This document shows, piece after piece, positions 17,589 to 26,603 of a stretch of 64,000 nt of DNA. The position numbers were made by a program, and so were the translations under genes. The notes beneath the pieces are model-generated. The model did no database searches. It was not told where the DNA came from and saw nothing but the letters and a program-made list of their open reading frames with translations. The DNA is taken from contig JACTMI010000042.1 of the NCBI GenBank assembly GCA_014584695.1, forward strand, positions 96,500-160,499, read 5' to 3'. Origin of the DNA: Acidobacteriota bacterium. GTDB taxonomy: Bacteria > Acidobacteriota > Thermoanaerobaculia > Multivoradales > JAGPDF01. Numbering within the stretch: the stretch's first letter is position 1; every line of letters begins with the position of its first letter.

Positions 17589-17993
17589 TCAGCTCGCCAG
17601 ATCGCCCTGGGAGCGGGTCAGCGCATCGAGCAGCGACTCGAGTCGCGCGAGGTGCTCCTTCTGCTTCTGCGCGACGGAACCGAACACCGCCGCCGTCTCC
17701 TCGTCGACCTCTCGGCTCATGCGCGGGTAGAGCGAGTCGTTCTCGTAGCGCTCCTCGGCGAGCGCCGCCGCGAGGTCCTCGCCGCCGCCGCGCACCTGGC
17801 CGGCGGCCTCGAGCTGCCGGATGGCCAGAGCGTCCTTCTCGGCCGCCAGCTCGAGCCAGGACCGCGCGAGGTTGGGGCGTCCGTCGGCCGTCGCGCGCGC
17901 GGCGGCGGCGCGGTAGCGCGCGGCGCTGGCGGCTTCGGCGTTGAACCCGGTCTTCAGGTACTCTTGCGAGCGTGGCAGTCGGGACACGAGCAC
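17589..17993 (-). CDS. Rubrerythrin-like ferritin-fold protein
   Basis: 134 residues, about the size of a rubrerythrin without its rubredoxin tail. Helix 1 reads LKTGFNAEAASAARYRAAAA, helix 2 LARSWLELAAEKDALAIRQL, helix 3 AALAEERYENDSLYPRM, and helix 4 SVAQKQKEHLARLESLLDAL. These align with the rubrerythrin helices that carry the di-iron ligands. In helix 2 the usual ExxHA is EKDALA, so one conserved His is missing and the site may be altered. Possible peroxide scavenging is inference. Divergent from the RsbU gene. Confidence 0.7.
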   Translation of the reverse strand: MLVSRLPRSQEYLKTGFNAEAASAARYRAAAARATADGRPNLARSWLELAAEKDALAIRQLEAAGQVRGGGEDLAAALAEERYENDSLYPRMSREVDEETAAVFGSVAQKQKEHLARLESLLDALTRSQGDLAS

Positions 17994-18130
17994 TCCCCTC
18001 TCGGAATCACTGGCACGGAGGCTGCCGGCGCACCGTGCCGGAGCGTCCGAATCCTAGCCGATTTCTCGCCCCTCGCCGCTCGCGCCGGACGGCGCGGAAC
18101 TTCACCCGCCTTCGCGCGTAGTGGACGGGG

Positions 18131-20152
18131 GTGTCCCCGGTGCCGACCTCCTCCCCGCCGCATCGATCCCGCCTGGCCAAGCTGTTCGTCGTCGGCGCGG
18201 TGGTCTTCGCCGCCGCGACGGCGCTCCAGGCGCTGGTTCCCCACCCGGCGCTCCGTACCCTCGCCCACCTCGCCTTCGCTTGCTTCCTGCTGCTCGGGCT
18301 GGCCTGGCTCTTCCGGGTGCTCTGGGTCCGCTTCTTCTGGAGCGTCGGCAGGCGCCTCGCCGTCTCCTACCTGCTGCTCGGGCTGCTGCCGATCGGCCTG
18401 ATGGCCCTCCTGGCGGCGGTCTCGGCCTACATGCTCGGCGGCTTCCTGCTCGGCCACCACTACCGCGACGGCGTCGACTCGACGCTCGGAGACCTCGAGA
18501 CGGCCGCCCACCAGCGCCTGGCGCTCGACCCCCGGAGCGACTCGCCCGGGAGCGCCGCCGCGGGGGCGGAGCTCCGGTTCGCCGACTACCGGCGCGGCAG
18601 GCGGGTCGGCGGCGCCCTGGAGGCGCCAGAGACCTGGCCGGAGTGGCTCCAAGCCGCCCAGCAGCAGCGGCATTCCGAGGCCGGTGACGAGCTGCGTCAG
18701 CCGTTCGTCGCGCTCGCCGACGGGCGGATCTCTTTGGCCGCCGTGGCCGCCAGCGGCGAGCGCGCGACGCTGGTCTGGATCGAGGGCGGCCTGGAGCCGG
18801 CGTTGCGCGCGCGGACCCGCACCTGGCTCCAGCTCTTCCGCTCCGACGACCCGCGCGAGCGCCAGACGACCCGGATCCAGCTCGGAACCCGCCAGCTGGT
18901 CTTTCGCGGCCTCTGGGTTGCTCGCAAGCCCGAGGAGCTCGCCGCCTTCTACCAGGTCAGCCCGCCACCGCAGGAGCCGCCCGGCCTCTGGGACCGGCCT
19001 TCGATCCTCTGGGTCGAGCCCGCCCGCTCGCTGCGCGCGCTCGCCGATGGCGTGGAGACGCCCGAGACGGTCACCGCCTCGATCGCCGCCAGCCCGCGCG
19101 GCCTCGTGCAGAAGCTGCTGTCCAGCTCGGAGCAGGCGGACTCGACCGCCTGGCTGGCGCTCGCGGGCATCGCGGTCGTCCTGCTCGAGATCTACGCCGC
19201 CGCCGCCGCGCTGGCGGTGTTCATGATCGTCGGTCTCTCCCGCGCCGTGAACCGCCTCTCGCGGGCGACCGAGGCGGTCGGCCGCGGTGATTTCTCGGTC
19301 CGCATCCCGGTGCGGCGCCGCGACCAGCTCGGCGCCGTACAGTCCTCGTTCAACGCCATGACCGAGCACCTGCAGGAGCTGGTGCAGACGGCGGTGCAGA
19401 AGGAGGCGCTCGACAAGGAGCTGGAGCTGGCCCGCCAGGTGCAGCAGAGCCTGCTGCCGGAAGCGATCGAGCGCCGCGAGGGGGTCGAGATCGCCACCCA
19501 CTTCGAGCCCAGCGCGGCGATCGGCGGCGACTACTACGACGTTCTCGCCCGCCCCGACCGGGGTTTCGCCGTCGTGGTCGCCGACGTCGCCGGGCACGGC
19601 CTCGCGGCGGGCCTCCGGATGGCGGTCATCCAGTCGGCCCTCGCCCTGCTGGTCGAGGACGGCGCGCCCCCCGAGCGCATCTTCGCCCGCCTCCACCGGC
19701 TGCTGCGCAGCCGTCCGGGCGAGCGCAGCTTCGTCACCGCCACCCTCGCGATGTTCGATCCGGCGACCGGGGCGCTCGAGATCACCAACGCGGGGCATCC
19801 CCCGACCTATCTCGTCCGCGCCGGCGGCGAGGTCGAAGAGCTGGCGGTTCCAGGGACCCCCCTCGGCTCGCTGCCGGGCCCGCCCGGGCGGCTCGCGGCG
19901 GTGCTGCGCGACGGCGACGCCGCGGTCTGGCTCTCCGACGGGCTGATCGAAGCGCGCTCGCCCACCGGCGAGCTGTTCGGCTACGACCGGGTGCGACGCT
20001 GTCTGGCCGGTCCGCCGCTCCACGCCTACGGCGTGCGCGATCGGCTGATCGCGGCGGTGCGCGCCCACACCGGCAGCGCGCCAGCCGAAGACGACCGCAC
20101 CGTCGTCGCCCTGCTCTATCAGCCGCCGGCGGCGAGCCCGAGGAAGCCGTAG
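18131..20152 (+). CDS. Membrane HAMP-PP2C phosphatase (RsbU/SpoIIE type)
   Basis: 673 residues, GTG start. Two or three membrane segments lie at about residues 17-36, 43-65 and 76-105, and another at 337-365 (LALAGIAVVLLEIY...). A sensor-like extracytoplasmic region of some 230 residues sits between them. A HAMP domain follows (SRATEAVGRGDFSVRIPV near 377) and then a coiled link ELELARQVQQSLLPE. The C-terminal SpoIIE-type PP2C domain has IGGDYYDVL, VVADVAGHGLAAGLRMAV, NAGHPPTYLV and WLSDGLIEAR. It would dephosphorylate an anti-anti-sigma protein in a partner-switching pathway; none is encoded nearby. The 3' end overlaps the convergent SLT gene by 34 nt. Confidence 0.92.
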   Translation: MSPVPTSSPPHRSRLAKLFVVGAVVFAAATALQALVPHPALRTLAHLAFACFLLLGLAWLFRVLWVRFFWSVGRRLAVSYLLLGLLPIGLMALLAAVSAYMLGGFLLGHHYRDGVDSTLGDLETAAHQRLALDPRSDSPGSAAAGAELRFADYRRGRRVGGALEAPETWPEWLQAAQQQRHSEAGDELRQPFVALADGRISLAAVAASGERATLVWIEGGLEPALRARTRTWLQLFRSDDPRERQTTRIQLGTRQLVFRGLWVARKPEELAAFYQVSPPPQEPPGLWDRPSILWVEPARSLRALADGVETPETVTASIAASPRGLVQKLLSSSEQADSTAWLALAGIAVVLLEIYAAAAALAVFMIVGLSRAVNRLSRATEAVGRGDFSVRIPVRRRDQLGAVQSSFNAMTEHLQELVQTAVQKEALDKELELARQVQQSLLPEAIERREGVEIATHFEPSAAIGGDYYDVLARPDRGFAVVVADVAGHGLAAGLRMAVIQSALALLVEDGAPPERIFARLHRLLRSRPGERSFVTATLAMFDPATGALEITNAGHPPTYLVRAGGEVEELAVPGTPLGSLPGPPGRLAAVLRDGDAAVWLSDGLIEARSPTGELFGYDRVRRCLAGPPLHAYGVRDRLIAAVRAHTGSAPAEDDRTVVALLYQPPAASPRKP

Positions 20153-20811
20153 ATCCGGCGGATGTAGGCGCGGGTCTCGCGGTAGGGCGGCACGCCACCG
20201 TGGCGCTCGACGGCTCCCTCGCCGGCGTTGTATCCGGCCAGGATCTTGGCCAGATCGTCACCGAAGCGGTCGGCCAGGAAGCGCAGGTAGCGGACACCGG
20301 CGTCGATGTTCTTGGCCGGGTCGTAGAGCTCGACCGTGCGCAGACCGAAGCGCTGGCCGGTCGCCGGCATGAGCTGCATCAGCCCGCGCGCCCCCTTGTT
20401 CGACACCGCCCGCGGGTCGAAGGCCGATTCGGCGCGGATCACCGCCGCCACCAGCGTCGGGTTGATCCGGTGGCGCCGGGCGGCGGCGTGGATCAGGTCG
20501 CCGTAAGCGGTGTCCGGCCGTGCGTGCTGCTCCTCGAATCGCACTGGAAAGGGGGGCGGAGCCGTCGGCTCGCCGGCCACCGCGGCGGGCTCGGGGACCA
20601 CTTCGTCGTCGATCACCCGCTCCACCCGCAGCAGCGGCAATACCAACCGGCCGCCGGACTCGAGCGTCAACCGCGCCCGGTCGCCGCTCACCTCGAACGC
20701 CGCCACCTTGAAGAACGAACCGTCGGTGAGCACCACCAGCTCGGCGCTCGCCGGAGCGGCGACGGCCGCCAGCACGAATCCCAGCGCGCGGCAGGTGGGA
20801 AAGGGCCTCAC
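20119..20811 (-). CDS. Lytic transglycosylase (SLT domain), exported
   Basis: 230 residues. A signal peptide is visible at 1-23 (LGFVLAAVAAPASA). A small DUF4124-like or SH3-like strand region follows (LVVLTDGSFFKVAAFEVSG). The C-terminal SLT domain has the catalytic Glu in VIRAESAFDPRAVSNKGARG and the later GLMQLMPATGQRFGL, ILAGYNAGEGAV and RETRAYIRRIYGF. It cleaves the glycan strands of peptidoglycan in the periplasm. Co-oriented with the XerD gene upstream, 9 nt away. Confidence 0.94.
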   Translation of the reverse strand: MRPFPTCRALGFVLAAVAAPASAELVVLTDGSFFKVAAFEVSGDRARLTLESGGRLVLPLLRVERVIDDEVVPEPAAVAGEPTAPPPFPVRFEEQHARPDTAYGDLIHAAARRHRINPTLVAAVIRAESAFDPRAVSNKGARGLMQLMPATGQRFGLRTVELYDPAKNIDAGVRYLRFLADRFGDDLAKILAGYNAGEGAVERHGGVPPYRETRAYIRRIYGFLGLAAGG

Positions 20812-20820
20812 GCTGATCTC

Positions 20821-21768
20821 TTACGCGCGCGGGTGAAATCGGTCATAGATGCCGCGCAGCCGTTCACGGTGGACGTGGGTGTAGATCTCGGTGGTCGAGA
20901 TGTCGGCGTGGCCGAGCAGGCTCTGCACGGCGCGCAGGTCGGCGCCATGCTCCAGCAGGTGGGTCGCGAAGCTGTGACGCAGCACGTGGGGCGACAGGGA
21001 GCGCGTCACGCCGGCGGCGCGGCCGTAGGCCTTGAGCAGCTTCCAGAAGCCCTGGCGGGTCAGCGCGCCACCGCGCCGGCTGACGAAGACCGCGTCGTGG
21101 CGGCCGCGCGCCCAGGCCGGACGGACCTCGCGCAGATAGCGACCGAGCCAGCGCTCCGCGGCCTCCCCCACCGGCACCACGCGCTCCTTGGAGCCCTTGC
21201 CGAAGGCGATCAGGTAGCCGCCGCGGAGCTCGAGCTGGGCGATCCGCAGGCCGACCAGCTCCGAGACCCGGAGCCCGGTGGCGTAGAGCAGCTCGAGCAT
21301 CGCCTTGTCGCGCACGCCTCGGGGCTCGGAAGTGTCCGGCGCTTCCAGGAGGCGGACGACCTCCAGCTCGTCGAGCACCTTGGGCAGCCGCAGCGACCGG
21401 CGGGGCGCCGCGAGATGCTCGGTGGGATCGCCCGCCCGCTCCCCTTCCTCCACCAGCGCCCGGAAGTAGCCGCGCATGGCGGCCAGCGCGCGCGCCGCCG
21501 AACGGGGCGAGATCTCGCGGCGGTGGAGCCAGCGCAAGTGCTCGGCCAGGGCGCGGCCATCGGCTCGCTCGAGCTGCAGACCGCGCTCGCTCTCCAGCCA
21601 CTGACCCAGGCGCACCAAGTCGCTCCGGTAGGCGTCGACCGTGCGGGGCGAGAGTCCGCGCTCGACGGCGAGCGCCTCCAGCCAGAGCTCGAGCCGCCGG
21701 CGCCAGGGTGCCACCGGCGCCGACCTATCCGGCGGCGCCGGCGCCGCGGGGCCGGCCTCGTTCGTCAT
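20821..21768 (-). CDS. xerD: Site-specific tyrosine recombinase (XerD type)
   Basis: 315 residues. The N-terminal SAM-like core-binding domain spans about residues 20-110. The catalytic domain has all active-site residues: Arg in YATGLRVSELVGLR, Lys in FGKGSKERVVPVGE, His-x-x-Arg in SPHVLRHSFATHLLEHG, His in LGHADISTTEIYTHV and the Tyr nucleophile in that same segment. With a partner it resolves chromosome dimers at dif. No integron or phage context is seen, so a housekeeping XerD is more likely than an integrase. It begins an operon with the SLT gene. Confidence 0.9.
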   Translation of the reverse strand: MTNEAGPAAPAPPDRSAPVAPWRRRLELWLEALAVERGLSPRTVDAYRSDLVRLGQWLESERGLQLERADGRALAEHLRWLHRREISPRSAARALAAMRGYFRALVEEGERAGDPTEHLAAPRRSLRLPKVLDELEVVRLLEAPDTSEPRGVRDKAMLELLYATGLRVSELVGLRIAQLELRGGYLIAFGKGSKERVVPVGEAAERWLGRYLREVRPAWARGRHDAVFVSRRGGALTRQGFWKLLKAYGRAAGVTRSLSPHVLRHSFATHLLEHGADLRAVQSLLGHADISTTEIYTHVHRERLRGIYDRFHPRA

Positions 21769-21801
21769 CGCCGAGAGTGTAGCCCGGTCACCAGCCGCCC
21801 A

Positions 21802-22446
21802 TCACCACGCCGAGAAGCGAGCGGCGGCGCCGACGAAGGGGTTGAGCTGCCGCTCTTCCTCGAGCGTCGTGGGCGGGCCGTGGCCCGGGTAGAGGCGCCA
21901 GTCGCCGTCGAGCGGGAAGAGCCGCTCCCGGATCGAGGCGACGAGCGTCGGGCCGTCGCCGCCGGGCAGATCGGTCCGGCCGACGCCGAAGCGGAAGATC
22001 GTGTCGCCGACCAGGATCTCGCGGCGGATGCGGTCGAGCAGACAGACGCCCCCCGGCGTGTGACCGGGGGTGTGGACCACCTCGAGGTCGAGACCGGCGA
22101 CTTCGAGCTGCACGCCGGGTTCGATCCAGCCGGTGGGCGGCGGACAGGGGCGCGCCCCCAGCAGGGCTTCGAGCTCGGGCCATTGCGGTCCTTCGAGGTA
22201 GGGCAGATCGGCGCGGTGGACCACCAGGCCGATTCCGTAGCGCGCCATCACGTGCGGCACGTGGGCGATGTGGTCGACGTGCCCGTGGGTGAGGACGACG
22301 ATCTCCGGCACCAGGCGGTGCCGCTCGATGGCGGCGAAGATCCGGTCGGACTCGGCACCCGGATCGACCACGGCGCAGCGGGGCGCTGCTCCGATCAGGT
22401 AGCAGTTCTCCTCCAGGGGCCCGACGGTCAGCGTTTCGAGAACCAT
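21802..22446 (-). CDS. MBL-fold metallo-hydrolase (glyoxalase II-like)
   Basis: 214 residues. The metallo-beta-lactamase zinc motif is VVLTHGHVDHIAHVP near residue 52. Further ligands are in VVHTPGHTPGGVCLL, LVGDTIFRFGVGRTDLPGG and LYPGHGPPTTLEEERQLNPF, the last typical of the YcbL/glyoxalase II-like branch. It likely hydrolyses a thioester such as a glutathione or related conjugate; the real substrate is open. It lies between xerD and the dehydrogenase gene on the same strand. Confidence 0.9.
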   Translation of the reverse strand: MVLETLTVGPLEENCYLIGAAPRCAVVDPGAESDRIFAAIERHRLVPEIVVLTHGHVDHIAHVPHVMARYGIGLVVHRADLPYLEGPQWPELEALLGARPCPPPTGWIEPGVQLEVAGLDLEVVHTPGHTPGGVCLLDRIRREILVGDTIFRFGVGRTDLPGGDGPTLVASIRERLFPLDGDWRLYPGHGPPTTLEEERQLNPFVGAAARFSAW

Positions 22447-22475
22447 CGTCGAACCGGCGGCGGCCGCTCGGCCGG

Positions 22476-23597
22476 TCAACGCGCGGAGAGCGCCACGCCG
22501 GCGACCGCGCGGGCGATCCGGTCGCCGACGGCCGAGGTCGACATCCCGCCGCCCAGGTCGGGGGTCGTCTCGCCGGCGCGCAGGGTGGCGATCGCCGCCC
22601 GCTCGATCTCGGCGGCCGCCTCCAGGTGGCCGAGGTCGCCGAGCATCAGCGCCGCCGACAGGATGGCGCCGACGGGGTTGGCGGTGCCGGTGCCGGCGAT
22701 GTCCGGCGCGGAGCCGTGGACGGGCTCGTACATCGAGGTGCGGCCGGGGTGCCGGTTGGCGGAAGCGGCCACGCCCAGCCCGCCCTGGAGCGCCGCCCCC
22801 AGGTCGGTCAGGATGTCGCCGAACAGGTTGTTCGAGACGATGACGTCGAAGCTCTCGGGCGCGCGCACCAGCTGCAGGGCGACCGCGTCGACGTACATCG
22901 CGCGCGATCGGATCTCGGAAAACTCGCGCGCCACCTCGGCGAAGGTCCGCCGCCAGAGCCCGTGGCCATGCGGCATGGCGTTGGCCTTGTCGGCCATCAC
23001 CACCTCGCGGCGCCCCGCCGCGCGCGCGAACTCGAACGCGGCGCGCACGATCCGCTCGACCCCCTTGCGGGTGTTGACCTCCTCCTGGAGCGCCAGCTCG
23101 TCGGGGGTGCCGACCTTGAACGATCCGCCGATGCCGGCGTACATGCCTTCGGTGTTCTCGCGGAAGACCACGAAGTCGACGTCCTCTTCGCGCTTGTTCT
23201 TGAGCGGGCAGAGGCGCGCGTCGTAGAGCTTGCAGGGCCGGAAGTTGATGTAGAGGTCGAGCTGGAAGCGCAACCCGAGCAGGATGTCTGCGGCGTGGCG
23301 GTTGTCGGGGACGCGCGGATCGCCGAAGGCGCCGAGCAGGATCGCGGCGTAGTCGTCGCGGAAGGACTCCATCTGCCCGGGCGGCAGCGTCACGCCGGTC
23401 GCCAGGTAGTGCTCCGCGCCGTAGGGGTGCTCGACCAGCTCGAGCGGCAGCGACCAGCGCGCCGCCGCGGCTTCGATCACCCGTGTCGCCTCGGCGATCA
23501 CCTCGCGGCCGACGCCGTCGCCGGGCAGCACCGCGATCCGCTGCGGGCGCCGCTCCCGCGGCTCGATCGGTTTCGTCACGGGCGGCGATCGTACCAT
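22476..23597 (-). CDS. Isocitrate/isopropylmalate dehydrogenase family protein
   Basis: 373 residues from ATG 23597; GTG 23579 is an equally possible start. The NAD(P)-dependent beta-decarboxylating dehydrogenase signature is present: IAVLPGDGVGREVIAEATRV at the N-terminus, VVFRENTEGMYAGIGGSFK near 130, DVIVSNNLFGDILTDLGAAL near 240 and YEPVHGSAPDIAGTGTANPV near 285. The NTEG form resembles isocitrate, homoisocitrate and tartrate dehydrogenases more than LeuB. No leu genes lie nearby. Exact substrate not assignable. Confidence 0.88.
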   Translation of the reverse strand: MVRSPPVTKPIEPRERRPQRIAVLPGDGVGREVIAEATRVIEAAAARWSLPLELVEHPYGAEHYLATGVTLPPGQMESFRDDYAAILLGAFGDPRVPDNRHAADILLGLRFQLDLYINFRPCKLYDARLCPLKNKREEDVDFVVFRENTEGMYAGIGGSFKVGTPDELALQEEVNTRKGVERIVRAAFEFARAAGRREVVMADKANAMPHGHGLWRRTFAEVAREFSEIRSRAMYVDAVALQLVRAPESFDVIVSNNLFGDILTDLGAALQGGLGVAASANRHPGRTSMYEPVHGSAPDIAGTGTANPVGAILSAALMLGDLGHLEAAAEIERAAIATLRAGETTPDLGGGMSTSAVGDRIARAVAGVALSAR

Positions 23598-23608
23598 GCG
23601 CTCCGCGC

Positions 23609-24352
23609 TCAGCCGGGCGCCGGAACGTGCGTCGCGAGCGCCGGCCGGCGCTCCCGCTCGGACTCGACGACGAGGCGGACCGAGGGCAGGATGAAGGCGC
23701 TGTGCGGCCGCGGCCAGCGCTGCCGCGAGACCTCGGGAAGCTGCGCGCGCAGCCAGTCCGCGCACTCGAGCTCGACCACGGCCGGCACCGCGTCGGCGCG
23801 CGAGCGCAGGGTCGCGAGCCGGCGCAGGCGCCCGCCGGAGCGGGCGTAGGCGCGACCGCGATCGCGCCAGAAAGCGACCGTCCGCTCGAGGTCGCCGAGC
23901 GGCGGCTCGCCGGCGAGCGGCGCCCCCGGCCCCGCCACGAGCGCGAGCCGCGTCCCGCCGGTGACCGACCAGCGGTGGCGCCCGCCGCCGACCTCGGCGC
24001 CGGCGGGCGGGAACTCGAGCAGACCCGCGGCGGCCGGCTGTCCGCCACCGAACCGCGCCAGCGGCACCACCCAGGCCGGTACCAGCTCCCGCAGCAGGAA
24101 CGCGGAAGCGACGGCGTCGGCGTCGAGCGCGCAGAGCCAGAGGTTGGCCTGCGGATAGGAGAGGCGGGCCCAGGGCAGCGCCGCGGCGTGCAGGCCACGT
24201 TGCCGGAACAGCACGAGGGTGACGAAGCCCACCTCGCCCCCGGGCGCGCCGCGGACGTCGTGGCGCAGCGGCGAAGGCAGCTCGGGCAGCTCGTCCACCG
24301 GCACCGCCCAGCCGATGAACAGCGCGCTCTCGAGCTCGGTGGTGAAGATCAC
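23609..24352 (-). CDS. DUF2071-like protein
   Basis: 247 residues from GTG 24352 (the frame is open to an ATG at 24442, which would leave almost no room for promoters). Features: ALFIGWAVPVDELPELP near the start, EVGFVTLVLFRQRGLHAAAL near 50, RLSYPQANLWLCALDADAV and LRELVPAWVVPLARF. The arrangement resembles the YqjF/DUF2071 family, which has an acetoacetate-decarboxylase-like barrel and no established function. It is divergent from the M28 peptidase gene across 92 bp. Confidence 0.65.
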   Translation of the reverse strand: MIFTTELESALFIGWAVPVDELPELPSPLRHDVRGAPGGEVGFVTLVLFRQRGLHAAALPWARLSYPQANLWLCALDADAVASAFLLRELVPAWVVPLARFGGGQPAAAGLLEFPPAGAEVGGGRHRWSVTGGTRLALVAGPGAPLAGEPPLGDLERTVAFWRDRGRAYARSGGRLRRLATLRSRADAVPAVVELECADWLRAQLPEVSRQRWPRPHSAFILPSVRLVVESERERRPALATHVPAPG

Positions 24353-24444
24353 GTCCGAGGACGCTAGCCGCTCCGCGCGCCCGGGGCAAGGGGACGACGG
24401 CGGGCGCGATACGATGCCGGCCGCAGAGCGAGAGGAGAGCATCG

Positions 24445-26145
24445 ATGCCGAGCGTGCGCAGTGTCCTGTCGGCCGTCCCGGCCCTGACCTTTCTCCTGGT
24501 CCCGGCTGCTTCCGGTGGCGCGCAGCCGGCCGGCGCGGAGCTGGTCGATGCCGGCGGCCTCGCCGCCCACGTCCGTTTCCTGGCCTCGGACCTGCTGGAG
24601 GGGCGCGCCCCCGGCAGCCGCGGCGACGAGCTCGCGCGCGCCTATCTCGCCAGCCAGCTCGAAGCCGCGGGCTTCGCGCCCGGTGCCGCGGATGGCACTT
24701 GGCAGCAGCGCTTCGAGATGGTCGGGCTGACCTCCCAGCTGCCGGCCAGCTGGCGCTTTCGCGCCGGCGACGCCGAGCTCGACCTCGCCGCGCGCTCGGA
24801 GTGGATCGCCGGTACGGGGGTGCAGGCCCCGGTGGCCGAGATCGCCGAGGCGGAGATCGTCTTCGCCGGCTACGGCATCCAGGCGCCCGAGCACGACTGG
24901 GACGATTTCAAGGGCGCGGATCTTCGCGGCAAGGTGCTGCTGCTGCTCAACGACGATCCGGACTGGGATCCCGATCTGTTCGCAGGCAAGACGCGGCTCT
25001 ACTACGGGCGCTGGACCTACAAGTACGAGAGCGCCGCGCGGCAGGGGGCTGCCGCGGCGATCGTCATCCACACCACCCCCTCGGCGGGCTACCCCTGGCA
25101 GGTGGTCCGGACCTCCTGGGGGGGTGAGCAGTTCGAGCTGCCGGCGCGCGACGAGCCCCGGATCCAGATCGCCGCCTGGACCACCGAGGAGGCCTCGCGG
25201 CGGCTCGCCGCGCTGGGCGGGCACGATCTCGACCAGCTGATCGCGAGCGCGCGCTCCCGCGATTTCCGGCCGGTGCCGCTCGGCGTGACGACCTCGCTGC
25301 GCCTCGAGGTTCTGTCGCGCCGGGTCGAGACGGCCAACGTGCTCGGCCTGCTGCGCGGCTCGGACCCGCGGCTGGCCGAAGAGGTGGTCGTCCTGACCGC
25401 GCACCACGACCACCTCGGCGTCGGCGACGCGGACGCGCGCGGCGACGGCATCTACAACGGCGCGCTCGACAACGCCACGGGCTGCGCCCAGCTGCTGGAG
25501 ATCGCGCAGGCGCTCGGGGCGATCGCGCCGATCGCATCGAAACCGCGTCGCTCGGTGTTGATCGCCTTCGTCGCCGCCGAGGAACAGGGGCTGCTCGGCT
25601 CGGCCCACTATGCCGCGCATCCGACCTTTGCCGCCGGACGGATCGCCGCCAACCTCAACGTCGACTCGGCCAACATCTACGGCCGGACGCGCGACGTGAC
25701 CTACATCGGCTACGGTCGCTCGAGCCTCGACCTAGTGGTCGAGCGCGCCGCGGCCGCGCAGGGGCGCATCGTCCAGGGGGACCAGGCGCCCGAGAAGGGC
25801 TCGTTCTATCGGTCGGACCAGTTCAACTTCGCGCGCATCGGCGTGCCCGCGGTCTACCTCGACCCGGGCACCGATTTCATCGGCCCGAACGCCGCCGGAG
25901 CGCGCCGCCGCCAGCAGGCCTATGAATCGACCTGCTACCACCAGCCCTGCGACGAGCTCGGCGACGACTGGGTCTGGGACGGCATGGTCGAGGACACGCA
26001 GCTCGCGCTGGCCGTGACGCTCGCGATCGCCGACGCCGACGAGCTCCCCGCCTGGCATCCCGGCGACGAGTTCCTGGCCGCTCGCACGGCGGCGCTGCGA
26101 GAGGTCGCGGCCGAGCCGGCGGCGGGTTCTCCGGCGGCGAAGTAA
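24445..26145 (+). CDS. Secreted M28 family metallopeptidase
   Basis: 566 residues. Signal peptide at about 1-27 (LTFLLVPAASGGAQ). A PA-type inserted domain lies at about 120-275, before the peptidase core. M28 zinc ligands: TAHHDHLGVGD near 318, YNGALDNATGCAQLLE near 336, AFVAAEEQGLLGSAHYA near 375, NLNVDSANIYG near 405 and YHQPCDEL near 500. All five metal positions are present, so activity is likely. It should remove N-terminal amino acids from peptides outside the cytoplasm. AGAGGAG lies upstream of the ATG. Confidence 0.92.
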   Translation: MPSVRSVLSAVPALTFLLVPAASGGAQPAGAELVDAGGLAAHVRFLASDLLEGRAPGSRGDELARAYLASQLEAAGFAPGAADGTWQQRFEMVGLTSQLPASWRFRAGDAELDLAARSEWIAGTGVQAPVAEIAEAEIVFAGYGIQAPEHDWDDFKGADLRGKVLLLLNDDPDWDPDLFAGKTRLYYGRWTYKYESAARQGAAAAIVIHTTPSAGYPWQVVRTSWGGEQFELPARDEPRIQIAAWTTEEASRRLAALGGHDLDQLIASARSRDFRPVPLGVTTSLRLEVLSRRVETANVLGLLRGSDPRLAEEVVVLTAHHDHLGVGDADARGDGIYNGALDNATGCAQLLEIAQALGAIAPIASKPRRSVLIAFVAAEEQGLLGSAHYAAHPTFAAGRIAANLNVDSANIYGRTRDVTYIGYGRSSLDLVVERAAAAQGRIVQGDQAPEKGSFYRSDQFNFARIGVPAVYLDPGTDFIGPNAAGARRRQQAYESTCYHQPCDELGDDWVWDGMVEDTQLALAVTLAIADADELPAWHPGDEFLAARTAALREVAAEPAAGSPAAK

Positions 26146-26603
26146 CGGCCCGGAGGGCCGCGAGAAGCTCGAGCCTCCATCGGGTGGTGCGGTTCGGCAG
26201 GGAGGAAGAGGCCCTAGAAGGGCGTGAACGCGCTCGTTCGGTGCGCTGACCCGACGGACGCCGTAGCGTCCTGGACCCTGTCGCACGGGTCCCGACCTGC
26301 GTCTGACACTTTCCCTTATCTGGTCTCTTCCCTTATGGCGCTTCACCGGTCGGAGTGGGTAGCGCCGTCGGCAGGTGGGGGCTCGAGAAGAAGACCAAAG
26401 AGGGGAAAAGACCTGCCAGACAAGGCCCTGGAGCGCACTGTGGCGACCGGTTCAGCGCCCGTACCAGGTGCGCACACTCCCATCTATGGTCTTCTTCTTC
26501 CGATTGACCCAAACCAACCGGCGAATCCGCTCTCTTATCTGGTCTTTTCCAGCGCCGAGGATGCGAATGCGCTACCCACTCCGCCCGCTGAGGCGTCGGG
26601 GAC
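26146..26603. repeat. Repeat-filled gap between the two M28 genes
   Basis: 458 bases with no supportable gene; base composition is visibly less GC-rich than in the neighbours. It holds a degenerate minus-strand copy of the dispersed repeat (about 26270-26335), an inverted-repeat-bounded element (26351-26583), and a 17-nt direct repeat CTTATCTGGTCT(C/T)TTCC at 26315-26331 and 26534-26550. A plus-strand frame spans the area but is not protein-like and crosses the repeats. Confidence 0.6.
26351..26583 (-). mobile_element. MITE-like element with 15-bp perfect terminal inverted repeats
   Basis: CGGAGTGGGTAGCGC at 26351-26365 is matched exactly in inverted form at 26569-26583, bounding 233 bp. No transposase is encoded. 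The inside holds a full copy of the dispersed repeat (about 26395-26550, minus orientation), including its GTGCGCACCTGGTACGGGCGC hairpin and the AGGTCTTTTCCCC end. A non-autonomous transposable element is the simplest reading. No clear target-site duplication was recognised. Confidence 0.55.

Noticed and set aside
20200..23226. Plus-strand frame of 1008 codons
   Set aside because: Antisense to the SLT, xerD, MBL and dehydrogenase genes; no domain seen.
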